Shown here piece by piece: positions 1-8,106 of a stretch of 64,000 bases of DNA. Position numbers and translations under genes: made by a program. The notes under the pieces are model-generated. The model was given only the letters and a program-made list of their open reading frames with translations, was not told the origin of the DNA and did not search any database. The DNA is taken from positions 14,114-78,113 of the forward strand of contig CAYRJD010000081.1 of assembly GCA_964424585.1 (NCBI GenBank). Direction: 5' to 3'. This DNA comes from CAYRJD01 sp964424585. Lineage in GTDB: Bacteria > Actinomycetota > Acidimicrobiia > Acidimicrobiales > Poriferisodalaceae. The first letter of the stretch is position 1. Each line of letters starts with the position of its first letter.

Positions 1-1
1 T

Positions 2-733
2 GAAGTTCACCCCGTCTACTCCGCGCTCACCGACGCCCAAGCCGTCACCGTGCCGCTCACGCAGCACCAGGCCTTCGACCTTGAAGCCGTCGCCGCGGCA
101 GCCACGCCCGACACCAAGCTCGTCGTGCTCTCAACGCCCAACAACCCGACCGGCACCGCATGCGTCACCGCCGATCTGCGCGACCTGCTCGCCGCCGTCA
201 CCGAAGACACGGTTGTCGTCATCGACGAGGCCTACCGCGAGTTCGTCACCGACCCCGCCGTCGAAGACCCAATCACCGCGATCCTCCCGCAGCACCCCAA
301 CGCGGTGGTGCTGCGTACGTTCTCCAAAGCGTTCGGGCTGGCCGACCTCAGAGTCGGCTACGCCGTCGGCCACCCCGACGTCGTCGGCGCGCTCGACAAG
401 GTCGCCCTGCCGTTCGCCGTCAGCGGCGTCGCGCAAGCCGCGGCCATCGCCGCGCTCGAGCCCGACGCCGCGCAGCAGCTCGCCGAACGGGTCGACGAAA
501 TCATCGCCGAGCGCAAGCGCGTCACCGCCGCGCTCACGCAAGCGGGCTGGCCGGTCACGCCCAGTCAGGGCAACTTCGTGTGGCTGCCCGTCGGCGAGCA
601 AGCGGTGCCGCTGTTCGGTCGCCTCGAAGCGGCCGGCGTCGTCGTTCGCCCGTTCGAAGGCGAAGGCGTGCGCATCACCATCGGCAGCCCGCCGCAGAAC
701 CAGGCGATGCTCGACGCCATTGGCGTAGCGTGA
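2..733 (+). CDS. hisC: Histidinol-phosphate aminotransferase-like PLP enzyme, 5' end cut by window edge
   Basis: Fold-type I PLP aminotransferase. The reading frame is open from base 2, so the N-terminus lies outside the window and the first in-window GTG (50) is not the real start. Visible family motifs are TPNNPTGT, the cofactor-binding VVIDEAYREF, and RTFSKAFGLADLRVGYAVG, which carries the Schiff-base lysine (SKAFG). The closing segment ending FEGEGVRITIGSP is typical of HisC, which makes histidinol phosphate from imidazole-acetol phosphate and glutamate. No other his genes are visible, so a related aromatic or Cobd-like aminotransferase cannot be excluded. The stop overlaps the GTG of the next gene (GTGA). 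Confidence 0.85.
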   Translation, partial: EVHPVYSALTDAQAVTVPLTQHQAFDLEAVAAAATPDTKLVVLSTPNNPTGTACVTADLRDLLAAVTEDTVVVIDEAYREFVTDPAVEDPITAILPQHPNAVVLRTFSKAFGLADLRVGYAVGHPDVVGALDKVALPFAVSGVAQAAAIAALEPDAAQQLAERVDEIIAERKRVTAALTQAGWPVTPSQGNFVWLPVGEQAVPLFGRLEAAGVVVRPFEGEGVRITIGSPPQNQAMLDAIGVA

Positions 734-1824
734 CGTCGGTGACCGACGCAGCCAGCCCCTCAAGCGCAACGCCTCCCGAGGACCCAGCCAGCATCGTCGG
801 CTACGATGTCGCCGCGGTCGAAGCGTGGATCGCCGCCAACGTCGACGGCCTCACCGGCCCGTTCGAGTGGCGCAAGCTGGAGGGCGGCCACAGCAACATC
901 ACCTACCACCTCACCGACACGCAGGGCCGCACCGCGGTCGTGCGTCGTCCGCCGATGGGCGAGTTGCTGCCGATGGCGCACGACATGGGGCGTGAGTTCA
1001 AGATCATCAGCGGGCTGCACGGCACCGGCGTGCCGGTCGCCAAGCCGTTCGGCTACTGCGAGAGCCCGGACGTCACGGGCGCGCACTTCTACGTGATGAG
1101 CTACTTGAGCGGCCGCCCGCTGTTCGAGCAAGCCGACGCCGTCGACCACTTGAGCGTCGAGGCTCGTGGCAACGTCGGCGCGTCGTTCATGGAGGTGCTG
1201 GCGGCGCTGCACTCGGTCGACGTCGACGACGTCGGCCTGGGCGACCTCGGCAAGCGCGAGGACTACGTGGGCCGCCAGCTGCGCACCTGGTATCGCAGCT
1301 GGACGGCCAGCGCGCCCGACGCGAACTACGACGACCCGACGCTCCATCGCCTGCACGATCTGCTGACGCAGCGCAAGCCCGCGCAAGGCCAAGCCCGGGT
1401 GGTGCACGGCGACTACGGGCTTCACAACTGCCTCGTCACTTCCGACGGCGCGATCAACGGCGTGCTTGATTGGGAGATTTCGACCCTCGGCGACCCGCTC
1501 GCCGACTTCGCCTACGCGCTCAACGGCTGGGTGCAGCCCGACGATCCGGTCGTCAACAAGGACAACGCCCCGACGCTCGCGCCCGGCTTTGAGACGCGTG
1601 AGGCTCTCGCGCAGCACTACGCGCAGCGCACCGGCTGTGACTTGAGCCAGCTCGACTTCTACCGCAGCTTCAACTACTTCAAGATCGCGTGCATCATTCA
1701 CGGCGTTTACACCCGCTACGTGCGCGGCCAAAAGCCGCTCGACGGCGTCGACCTCGATGAGTATCGCGAGCGCATCGCCGCGTCGATTGCGCTCAGCGCG
1801 CAGGCGGCAGAGTCGCTGCGCTGA
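730..1824 (+). CDS. APH-family phosphotransferase (ACAD10/11 N-domain-like kinase)
   Basis: A protein of 364 aa with the aminoglycoside phosphotransferase/choline kinase fold. The N-lobe has GGHSNITYHLTD and VVRRPP; the C-lobe has the catalytic loop VHGDYGLHNC (Asp and Asn) and the metal-binding LDWEISTLGDP. This subgroup resembles the kinase domain of ACAD10/ACAD11 and is usually found with acyl-CoA metabolism genes, so an antibiotic-resistance role is unlikely. The GTG start overlaps the upstream stop as GTGA, suggesting translational coupling. A paralogue lies at 30803-31870. The substrate is unknown. Confidence 0.85.
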   Translation: MTSVTDAASPSSATPPEDPASIVGYDVAAVEAWIAANVDGLTGPFEWRKLEGGHSNITYHLTDTQGRTAVVRRPPMGELLPMAHDMGREFKIISGLHGTGVPVAKPFGYCESPDVTGAHFYVMSYLSGRPLFEQADAVDHLSVEARGNVGASFMEVLAALHSVDVDDVGLGDLGKREDYVGRQLRTWYRSWTASAPDANYDDPTLHRLHDLLTQRKPAQGQARVVHGDYGLHNCLVTSDGAINGVLDWEISTLGDPLADFAYALNGWVQPDDPVVNKDNAPTLAPGFETREALAQHYAQRTGCDLSQLDFYRSFNYFKIACIIHGVYTRYVRGQKPLDGVDLDEYRERIAASIALSAQAAESLR

Positions 1825-2513
1825 GCGACCAGCGCAGCGAAGGGCCTGCCCGCCCCAAGACCGACTGGAACCCGCTCTTGCGTGACCAGTTCGACGAGCC
1901 CTACTGGCGCGAGCTGCGGGCGTTCGTTCAGCACGAGCGGTCGCGCGCCCGCGTGCTGCCAGAGGCGAGCCAAGAGTTCGCGGCGCTGCATCAGACGCCG
2001 TTCGCTGGCGTCAAGGTGGTGCTGCTGGGTCAAGACCCGTACCCCACGCCTGGCAACGCGCACGGGCTGTGCTTCTCGGTGCCTCACGGGGTGCGACCGC
2101 CGCCGTCGCTGGTGAACGTGTTCACCGAGCTGCGTGACGACCTGGGTTGCGCGCCGCCCGATCACGGCAACCTCGAGGCGTGGGCCGCCCAAGGCGTGCT
2201 GCTGTTGAACACGGTGCTGACGGTGCGGGCGCGCCAGCCGGGCTCGCATCGCAACAGGGGGTGGGAGCGGTTTACCGACCGAGTGATCGACGTGGTCAAC
2301 GCGAAGCCCGAGCGGGTGGTGTTCATGCTGTGGGGCAACTTCGCTCGCGCCAAAGCGAAGAGCATCGATGCCGCGCGGCACACCGTCATCGCTTCTGCGC
2401 ATCCGTCGCCGATGGCTGCCGACCGAGGGTTTTTCGGCAGCCGCCCCTTCAGCCGTGCTAACGATGCGCTCGCCGAGGCAGGCTTGGCGGCCATCGACTG
2501 GGCGTTGGCCTAG
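1821..2513 (+). CDS. ung: Uracil-DNA glycosylase, family 1
   Basis: Removes uracil from DNA in base-excision repair. Family motifs are clear: GQDPYPTPGNAHGL (catalytic Asp in GQDPY), GVLLLNTVLTVR, and the DNA-intercalating loop AHPSPMAADRGFFG. The first standard start is TTG 1878, but the upstream codons read DWNPLL, which match the usual N-terminal WxxxL segment of Ung. The only start-like codon that includes them is CTG at 1821, which overlaps the previous stop (CTGA). I therefore favour 1821, with TTG 1878 as the alternative. The length is about 230 aa, normal for the family. Confidence 0.9.
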   Translation: MSDQRSEGPARPKTDWNPLLRDQFDEPYWRELRAFVQHERSRARVLPEASQEFAALHQTPFAGVKVVLLGQDPYPTPGNAHGLCFSVPHGVRPPPSLVNVFTELRDDLGCAPPDHGNLEAWAAQGVLLLNTVLTVRARQPGSHRNRGWERFTDRVIDVVNAKPERVVFMLWGNFARAKAKSIDAARHTVIASAHPSPMAADRGFFGSRPFSRANDALAEAGLAAIDWALA

Positions 2514-2588
2514 TCGGCGCGGCCTCGCGCCGTCGCAAGTTCGTCCACCCATCCACCAAAAGCACATCCACTAGAGAGGGAGAAACTC

Positions 2589-3977
2589 ATGCTCACCGGT
2601 GAGGAGTACAAGAAGTCGCTCGACGACGGCCGGCTCACCTATTTCGAGGGCGAGCGCATCGACGATCTCGTCGGCCACCCGATTTTGGGCGTCACCGCGG
2701 AGGTGACCGCTCGGGGTTACGACCGGTTTTACAGCCCGACGCCCGGCGCGACGTCGACGCTGCTGCGCGTGCCCACCGACGCGGACGACCTGCGCGACAT
2801 GATCGAGGTGCTGCACGAGGCGGGGCTGATGGCGCACGTCACGTCGACGTCGATCCAGACGCTCAAGACCGCGGCGGGGCGGATGGCCGACACGAGCCCC
2901 GACTACATCGAGCGCATCGACGCCTTCATCGAGGGCGCGCAGGCAGACGATGTGCGCATCACGCAGTGCATCACCGACGCGAAGGGCGACCGCTCACGTC
3001 CGCCAGCGAAGCAAGACGACCCAGACGCTTACGTGCGGGTCGTCGACCGCAGCACCGACGGCGTGGTGATACGCGGCGCGAAGCTGCACATCACGGGCGC
3101 GAGTTTTGGTCACGAGCTGCTCACCATTCCGACGAAGGCGATGAAGGCGGGCGAGGAAGACTACTCGATTGGCTGCTCGGTGCCGGTGAACGCGCCGGGC
3201 GTGAAGATCATCAACACCACCTACGCGCCGCGCCACGAAGACACGAGAGCGTTTCCCGTGTCGGGCGCGCATCACTATCCGGAGGGGTTTGTGATGTTTG
3301 ACGACGTGTTCGTGCCGCACGAGCGGGTGTTTCTTGACGGCGAGACGGCACACGCCGCGACGTTTGCTCACTCGTTGGGGCTGTGGGAGCGGCTCGGCGG
3401 GTTGTCGGCTTTCGTGAACGAGGCCGACGAGCTGGTGGGGCTGGCGCAGCTGGTGGCCGAGGCGAACGGCACGGCGGGCATCGGCCACGTGAAGGAGAAG
3501 GTGTCTGAGATGATCATTCACGCGACGCTGATACGGGCGTCGCTGGAAGCGGCGATAGCGCACTGCGTTGTTTCGTCTGACGGCGCCGCTTTTCCCGACG
3601 AGCTGTATACGAACGCTGGCAAGTTTCACGCGGCGGCGAACTACAACTTGATGGTGCGACACCTTCACGACATCGCCGGAGGAGCGGTGCTGACGTCGCC
3701 GGTGCCAGCTGATTTTGACAACCCCGAGGTGGGGGCGTTGGCGCGCAAGTACATGGCGACCCGTGACGACGTGAGCGGCGAGTATCGGGCTCGGCTGATG
3801 CACACCATTCGTGACGTGACGGCCGACGCTTACGGCGGCTGGAAGTTTGTGACCAACCTGCAAGCGGGCGGCGGGTTGTATGCGCAGCGCATCGTGACGC
3901 GGCGTCACTACGACTTGGATGCGGCGAAACAGAAGGCGTTGGCGTTGGCGGGGTTAAGCGAGGAGGACGTCGGCTAG
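2589..3977 (+). CDS. HpaB-family FAD-dependent hydroxylase (4-hydroxyphenylacetate 3-monooxygenase oxygenase component type)
   Basis: A protein of 462 aa with the acyl-CoA-dehydrogenase-like fold of the HpaB/PvcC/4-hydroxybutyryl-CoA dehydratase group. The start is typical (MLTGEEYKKSL...), followed by the conserved R...TGASFGHELL region and FDDVFVPHERVF. Family members hydroxylate phenols with FADH2 supplied by a separate reductase, or dehydrate 4-hydroxybutyryl-CoA. I cannot assign the substrate, and no reductase gene is adjacent. A good ribosome-binding site (GAGAGGGAG) lies about 6 nt before ATG, one of the few clear Shine-Dalgarno sites in this half of the window. Confidence 0.8.
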   Translation: MLTGEEYKKSLDDGRLTYFEGERIDDLVGHPILGVTAEVTARGYDRFYSPTPGATSTLLRVPTDADDLRDMIEVLHEAGLMAHVTSTSIQTLKTAAGRMADTSPDYIERIDAFIEGAQADDVRITQCITDAKGDRSRPPAKQDDPDAYVRVVDRSTDGVVIRGAKLHITGASFGHELLTIPTKAMKAGEEDYSIGCSVPVNAPGVKIINTTYAPRHEDTRAFPVSGAHHYPEGFVMFDDVFVPHERVFLDGETAHAATFAHSLGLWERLGGLSAFVNEADELVGLAQLVAEANGTAGIGHVKEKVSEMIIHATLIRASLEAAIAHCVVSSDGAAFPDELYTNAGKFHAAANYNLMVRHLHDIAGGAVLTSPVPADFDNPEVGALARKYMATRDDVSGEYRARLMHTIRDVTADAYGGWKFVTNLQAGGGLYAQRIVTRRHYDLDAAKQKALALAGLSEEDVG

Positions 3978-3987
3978 GCGACGTCGG

Positions 3988-4626
3988 TTAGCTGAGCGTG
4001 ACTCGGCCGTTGGGCGTGTCGAGCGTGGCGCGCAGCGCGGCGTCGCCGGTGGCGATGGAGGTGGGCAGGCCGAGGTCTCGGTGGAGCGCGGCGTAGGCGG
4101 CGCCGTTCGGGCTGGTGCCTTCGACGCCGACGAGCGTGCAGCCGGTCGGCGTGACGGTGGCGGGGTGCGTCGATGTGCCCCAGTCGATGATGAACGGCTC
4201 GAGCCCGTCGGCGTCGCCGCCGCCGTAGGCGGGCTTGTGGGTGAGCATCCACTCCAGCAGCTCACCGTCGGGCTTTTGGCGGCTCATCGAGCGCAGGTCG
4301 CCCGGGTCGTGGTCGTGGCGGCGCATCACGGCGATGAGGTCGTCGATGGTCTCGCCGGCGGTGGGGTGGATGGCGAACGTGACGAGCTTGGGCGCGGCCA
4401 GCGTGTCGATGCCGAACGGGCGTGGCCCGTCGGGGTCGGGCTGGTTGGGGTCTGGAGCGATGATCTCCAGATACACGGTGTCGCCCAGCGACAGCAGCGC
4501 GTTGTGCGTGCCGACGCCCGGGTGCGGCCCGCCCGGCGCCGCCTCAACGCCCGTCAGCTTGGTGACGTGTGCCACCCCTTCGCTCAGCTCTCGCGCCGCA
4601 AACACGAGATGATCAATTTCAGCCAT
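3988..4626 (-). CDS. Glyoxalase-like (VOC superfamily) protein
   Basis: A protein of 212 aa resembling the Glyoxalase_3-like branch of the vicinal-oxygen-chelate fold: it opens MAEIDHLVFAARELSEGVAHV and continues with GGPHPGVGTHNALLSLGDTVYLEII. Metal ligands are plausible at His6 and the Glu of YLE, but the enzymatic activity is unknown. A TAGGCT -10 box lies 6 nt upstream of ATG, so the mRNA is probably leaderless. A decayed second copy of its first ~50 codons lies at about 5018-5192. It converges on the HpaB-like gene with only 10 nt between them. Confidence 0.8.
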   Translation of the reverse strand: MAEIDHLVFAARELSEGVAHVTKLTGVEAAPGGPHPGVGTHNALLSLGDTVYLEIIAPDPNQPDPDGPRPFGIDTLAAPKLVTFAIHPTAGETIDDLIAVMRRHDHDPGDLRSMSRQKPDGELLEWMLTHKPAYGGGDADGLEPFIIDWGTSTHPATVTPTGCTLVGVEGTSPNGAAYAALHRDLGLPTSIATGDAALRATLDTPNGRVTLS

Positions 4627-4737
4627 GCGCCCAGCCTAGTGCTCGACCGCCGCCGTGTGGTCACCCTCCTCCAGTCATTCACGAACCGGCCTGTCCGCCT
4701 GTGCGTGGTTTTGTGAGATGTGAGCCGTGCTTAGGGG

Positions 4738-4863
4738 CTAACGGCCACGGCTCTCAATCTTCGGGCGGATGATCGGCTTGGTGTGGACGATGACCGTGGG
4801 TGGTCCCAACGGCTTCGGACCCTTGTCGTCGTCCGTCTTCGGGCTTGTGCTCTTCTTGCCCAT
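4738..4863 (-). CDS. 41-aa basic protein ending in RPKIESRGR
   Basis: A short gene beginning MGKKSTSPKTDDDK and ending PIIRPKIESRGR. It is supported by a strong ribosome-binding site (GAAAGGA, 5 nt before ATG) and by its C-terminal ~25 residues, which match the tail of the Mrr-like protein at 6871-7920 (shared KPLGP, then RPKIESRGR at the very end). The two DNA stretches differ mostly at silent positions, so the peptide itself seems to be selected. There is no membrane segment or Cys. The function is unknown; a recognition or sorting tag, or a partner of the nuclease, are possibilities. Confidence 0.6.
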   Translation of the reverse strand: MGKKSTSPKTDDDKGPKPLGPPTVIVHTKPIIRPKIESRGR

Positions 4864-5017
4864 GACGGTCCTTTCAGTATGGGCGGACGGCCGGGCCCGC
4901 ATTGGGCGAAGCGTAGCAGACGCACGCTGCGCCAATGGCGCACTTGCCAGACGGGCCTCTCGTGGCGCTGCCGCCAACTCAAGGTTGGTGGGATCCCAGC
5001 GAGACGCTGGGTCTGCC

Positions 5018-5192
5018 CCGCATCGATGTAGGTGTCCCGACCAAAGCAGATCGGCGACGGCAACGCGCTGTGCCTGCCGACACCCGGGTGCGGTCCACCC
5101 CGCGCTGCCTCGACGCTCGTCACGTCGGTGAGGTGCGCCACACGTTCGTTTAGCTACCGCGCTGCAAACGCGAGATGATTGATCCTGGCCAT
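5018..5192 (-). pseudogene. Decayed 5' copy of the glyoxalase-like gene
   Basis: Read from ATG 5192 this gives MARINHLAFAAR, a TAG stop at codon 13, then LNERVAHLTDVTSVEAA and GGPHPGVGRHSALP. Codon by codon this matches the intact gene at 3988-4626 (Glu in place of the stop), at roughly three-quarters identity. Similarity fades near 5018-5040. It is therefore a broken partial duplicate. The 41-codon gene lies between the intact and broken copies. Confidence 0.8.
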
Positions 5193-5266
5193 GCATCCAA
5201 CCCGGTCAGCGACTATCGGTGCTCTGCGCAGGTTGCCTGGCCTCCGTGCGCACGCACAAATGGACG

Positions 5267-6135
5267 CTACTGTCGCCGTGTCCTGCGCGCGTTGGCTTGT
5301 CTTCGAGCCTCCTCGACGATATCTGCGAGCGCGGCCTCATCGATCGCGAGATCATCAGTTAGGCAAAAGGGCGGGTCACACTCGCGCATCAGGTCACAGA
5401 GTCTATCCCCGTCGATCAGTTCAACGTTCGGCACACCCTGAATGGCGGCGTTCGGCACGCCGCGTTGGTAGTTCTCGGTTGAAATGAGAATCGCGCGCTC
5501 ACAGCCTGCGATGCGAGCCGCGTCACGAAAGTCCCTGATAATGTTCTTCCTCACGGCACCTGTGCCGGAAGGATTGTTGCACTTCGTCTGTATGGCCACG
5601 CGGACCGAGAACATCCGATTCAGCTGGACAGTACCAATGGCATCTACACCGTCGTCGCCGCTGCGACCACGGTGGTCTAGTTCGATTCCGTGCTCATGAA
5701 GCAGACGGATGACGAACCACTCGAATGCCTCACCAGGCGGCACACCATTCTCTTCGTTGAGCTTCCAAAGTCGCTCCAATACTGGAGTCTTCCACGCATC
5801 CGGATCGTCGTCAGGCTCGTCGTCGGGGGTGGCAAGTGGTCGCCGTCATCTCCAGCCGCACTGACTACGGCGTAGAGCCGCGTCTCCCTGTCATAGGTGA
5901 TCTTGCCCTCGCGATTGAGCGCGCTTAGCGCTTGGCTTAGGTGGGCACGTAGCGCAGCGCGCCGCGGATCACTTGGGTAGGGAACGGCCTGCAGTTCTTC
6001 GCTGTAGCCCTGGAGGTCGATGATGTACTCGCGAATGGGGTCAAGTGTGGCTGAACCGCCGAAGGCGCGAAGTGCCACCAGCACCAAAGGCTTCAGGTGT
6101 GAGGCCTTAGGCACGTCGTCGTAGGTGATTGTCAC
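5267..6135 (-). pseudogene. Mrr-like restriction endonuclease split by a frameshift
   Basis: Two frames together make one Mrr-like protein. From GTG 6135 comes a winged-helix N-terminal domain (VTITYDDVPKASHLKPLVL...). After LYAVVSAAGDDGDHLPP the frame must change for the catalytic part (WKTPVLERLWKLNEENG... then DDGVDAIG...VAIQTKC and GVPNVELIDGDRLCDLM). The change falls in a run of five C (coding strand, near 5832-5836); one extra C restores the frame. The catalytic GVDA and QxK pair is present. A -10 (TAGCGT) ends 7 nt before GTG 6135, so this start rather than GTG 6180 is favoured. It could be a real pseudogene, a slippage product or an assembly error. The catalytic half is closest to the gene at 9202-10122. 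Confidence 0.75.
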
Positions 6136-6387
6136 GGCATCAACGCTAGCGGGGGAGGGGCCGGCTGCAAACTGAGGCACGGACCCGTGAGGTCGCGACT
6201 CGCGAGGCCGCGGCGGTCATCGTCGACGTGCGGTTCACCAGTGCGGTTGACGCCGTCGTGGGCGACCTGTTGCCGGAGAGTTTCATGGTGGCGGTTGCAA
6301 TGTGAGCCACGTGGGGCCGCCCATGACGACGCGGCGTCGGTTGAGGGCGTCGGGGCGTTCTGCCTGCCTGTGGCGTGAGTGCTTGCG
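6136..6387. other. Interval between mrr genes with a possible gene remnant
   Basis: Contains the promoter of the 5267-6135 gene. On the plus strand about 6165-6304 there is a short frame reading TREVATREAAAVIVDVRF and ending PESFMVAVAM-stop, which looks like the tail of a protein but has no start and no recognisable relatives. It may be debris from an earlier gene. The stretch 6592-6870 shows nothing I can support. Confidence 0.3.
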
Positions 6388-6591
6388 CTACGCGCTTGAC
6401 TTGTCAGCTGTCGGTCGCGCCCACGGTGCGCGAGCCGCGCCGTAGTAGTTGGTTCTGTCGGGTACGCCGCAGACGAGCGCGTAGATCAGATCGTCTTCAT
6501 CTCCGAGTTCGCCGTGTGCTGGGTTGTTGTCGAGCGTCGTCGCGCCTTCTCCGCTCGGTTCCTCCTGAGGGCCCACGTTGAGTGTGGTCAT
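6388..6591 (-). CDS. Possible 67-aa acidic protein of unknown function
   Basis: An open frame from ATG 6591, beginning MTTLNVGPQEEPSGEG, with an acidic middle (HGELGDEDDLIYALVCG) and a basic end (WARPTADKSSA). The composition is protein-like, but I recognise no family and see no ribosome-binding site or -10 box at the usual place. It lies alone between two mrr genes. It could be a small partner protein or a chance frame. Confidence 0.3.
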   Translation of the reverse strand: MTTLNVGPQEEPSGEGATTLDNNPAHGELGDEDDLIYALVCGVPDRTNYYGAARAPWARPTADKSSA

Positions 6592-6870
6592 GGCTGTGCT
6601 TCTGTTCGCGCCGCGAAGACGGTGCCCACGCAATGTGCTGGGGAACTCAGTACTCCGCCTAACGGCGAGGACGGCGGTAACGACCGTCCGGCGCGATCAG
6701 TTAGCGCCCTGACGCTCTTGGTGCGGTGGTAATGATCCATCTCCACGATGCGGGCAGGTTAGCGGAGGGGCGTGTCGGTTACGGATGACGCACTCCCGGC
6801 GTGCATGTCGGCGACGTTCGATCCATCGTGTTGCCGCGCCGTCTCTGGGTCTAAAGGTGCTACTGGTTGG

Positions 6871-7920
6871 CTAGCGTCCGCGACTCTCGATCTTTGGCCG
6901 CACCAGTGGCTCGTTGCTGCCGGTGACCCTAGCGGGGCCCAGCGGCTTGAAGTTCTTGGGTTCGTCATCTTGCGGACGCACTTCGCCAGGCGGCGCTGCT
7001 TCATCGCCGTCGCAGAGCCTGAAGTCGGTTCTGCCGGTGTTGTCGCGGAGCCACAACTCAACTTCGGCTCGGTGATCGCAAATGAGTTGACAGAGCTTGC
7101 TGCCATAAAGTAGCGTGATGAATGGTCTCCCGTTGCGAGCCTGTCGAATGGCCGGGCCCGAAACGCGCCCGAGCGTGATGAGGATTCCGTGCTCGGCGTG
7201 GTGACTGGTGCAGTCTCCTTGGAATTGAGATATTTTCTCACGAGGCAGGGTGCTTGTCGGATCGTGTCGCTTGGCCTGGACGGCGACGGTTGTTGCGATC
7301 ACGGGCGACAGCCAAGCGATTCCGAAGGCATCAATTCCGCCATCATGAGGGCCACCACCGACTCGCTCAAACTCAACGCCGTTCAGCCTAAGCAGGTAAG
7401 CAGCGAACCACTCCATGAGCCTGTCGTCGAGAATTTCGTGAAGGCCTCGGAGCATTGCCTCACATTGTCCATCGGTCTCCTGGTCGACCTCTGGGTTCTC
7501 TTCTGGCGTGTCGGGAGTGTCGGAAACCGCCTCAGGAGGATCTTGAGGCTCAGGCGCGTTCCTGACGCTGACGTTTATCCGTCGAATCAACTCGGTGGCG
7601 GCCGCCTCATGCCCTGCCTGCGGGGATCTCAAGAAGTCCCAGCCTTTCTGCGTCAGCCCGTACAGCCCCGAGTCCGTCTTCTCTAACAGACCATCTCGTT
7701 TCGGATACCAGCGCGCGAATCCCAATAGGTGTCTGAGGACGCAAAGATGCTGCTTGTTGGCATAGCGGATGTCCCAGGCCTCATCGGGCAGGTCCAAGAT
7801 TTCCGCGACTCGTTGCTCGATTTCCTCGATGCTGGCGGAGCCGCCGAGCTGCTCGATCGCCACGAGCGTGGCGACGACGAGTTGAGCGCGACTGGGAAGG
7901 TCTTCACGGTTGAATGGCAT
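6871..7920 (-). CDS. Mrr-like type IV restriction endonuclease with RPKIESRGR tail
   Basis: A protein of 349 aa. Residues 1-100 form a winged-helix Mrr_N-type domain. An acidic Pro-rich linker covers about 120-155. Residues 160-285 are a PD-(D/E)xK Mrr catalytic domain (DGGIDAFG with Asp197; VQAKR with Gln215 and Lys217). Such proteins cut modified or foreign DNA. After the catalytic core comes an extra tail (about 290-349) ending RPKIESRGR, shared with the 41-aa protein at 4738-4863. A TAGTGT -10 ends exactly 7 nt before ATG (leaderless), and a 9-nt C run (coding strand) sits in the promoter spacer, suggesting on/off or graded expression. Confidence 0.85.
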   Translation of the reverse strand: MPFNREDLPSRAQLVVATLVAIEQLGGSASIEEIEQRVAEILDLPDEAWDIRYANKQHLCVLRHLLGFARWYPKRDGLLEKTDSGLYGLTQKGWDFLRSPQAGHEAAATELIRRINVSVRNAPEPQDPPEAVSDTPDTPEENPEVDQETDGQCEAMLRGLHEILDDRLMEWFAAYLLRLNGVEFERVGGGPHDGGIDAFGIAWLSPVIATTVAVQAKRHDPTSTLPREKISQFQGDCTSHHAEHGILITLGRVSGPAIRQARNGRPFITLLYGSKLCQLICDHRAEVELWLRDNTGRTDFRLCDGDEAAPPGEVRPQDDEPKNFKPLGPARVTGSNEPLVRPKIESRGR

Positions 7921-7927
7921 GATGCCG

Positions 7928-7955
7928 ACACTAGCGGGGGGGGGTCAGTTGACAA
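7928..7955 (-). promoter_or_regulatory. Promoter with homopolymer spacer
   Basis: On the minus strand: -35 TTGTCA (7955-7950), a 16-nt spacer containing nine consecutive C (7944-7936), -10 TAGTGT (7933-7928), then 7 nt to ATG 7920. A change of one C would bring the spacer to the preferred 17 nt. Confidence 0.65.
7936..7944. repeat. Nine-G homopolymer tract
   Basis: A mononucleotide run inside the mrr promoter spacer, prone to slipped-strand mispairing. The related promoter of the gene at 5267-6135 has the same C-rich spacer, interrupted by a T. Confidence 0.85.
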
Positions 7956-8106
7956 CCTGCGGTTAGGGGTTGGCTCGCGCGGTGGCCGGGACGAGCGGCG
8001 GCAGACGCGCGAGCGGCGGCGGACGCGCGGGGTGGCGGGCGCGCGGGGTGGCGGGCGTAGGCTTGGGCGGGCGTGCTGAAGTAGCGCGACGGAAGGGGAG
8101 AGCGTG

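Noticed and set aside
160..729. Long Arg-rich frame upstream of the APH gene as part of that protein
   Set aside because: It is a shadow of the hisC-like gene. The APH homology begins after GTG 730, which overlaps the upstream stop.
730..1824. Aminoglycoside resistance gene
   Set aside because: The motifs fit the ACAD10-like kinase branch and the context is metabolic. A chromosomal paralogue at 30803-31870 supports a housekeeping role.
6187..6378. 63-codon plus-strand frame from GTG 6187
   Set aside because: Ser/Arg/Cys-rich composition typical of a shadow frame. The neighbouring frame is more protein-like but lacks a start.
8055..8060. TAGGCT as the leaderless promoter of the PUA/EVE-Mrr gene
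   Set aside because: It lies about 45 nt upstream of the start, and the gene has a good ribosome-binding site, so it is an ordinary leadered gene.
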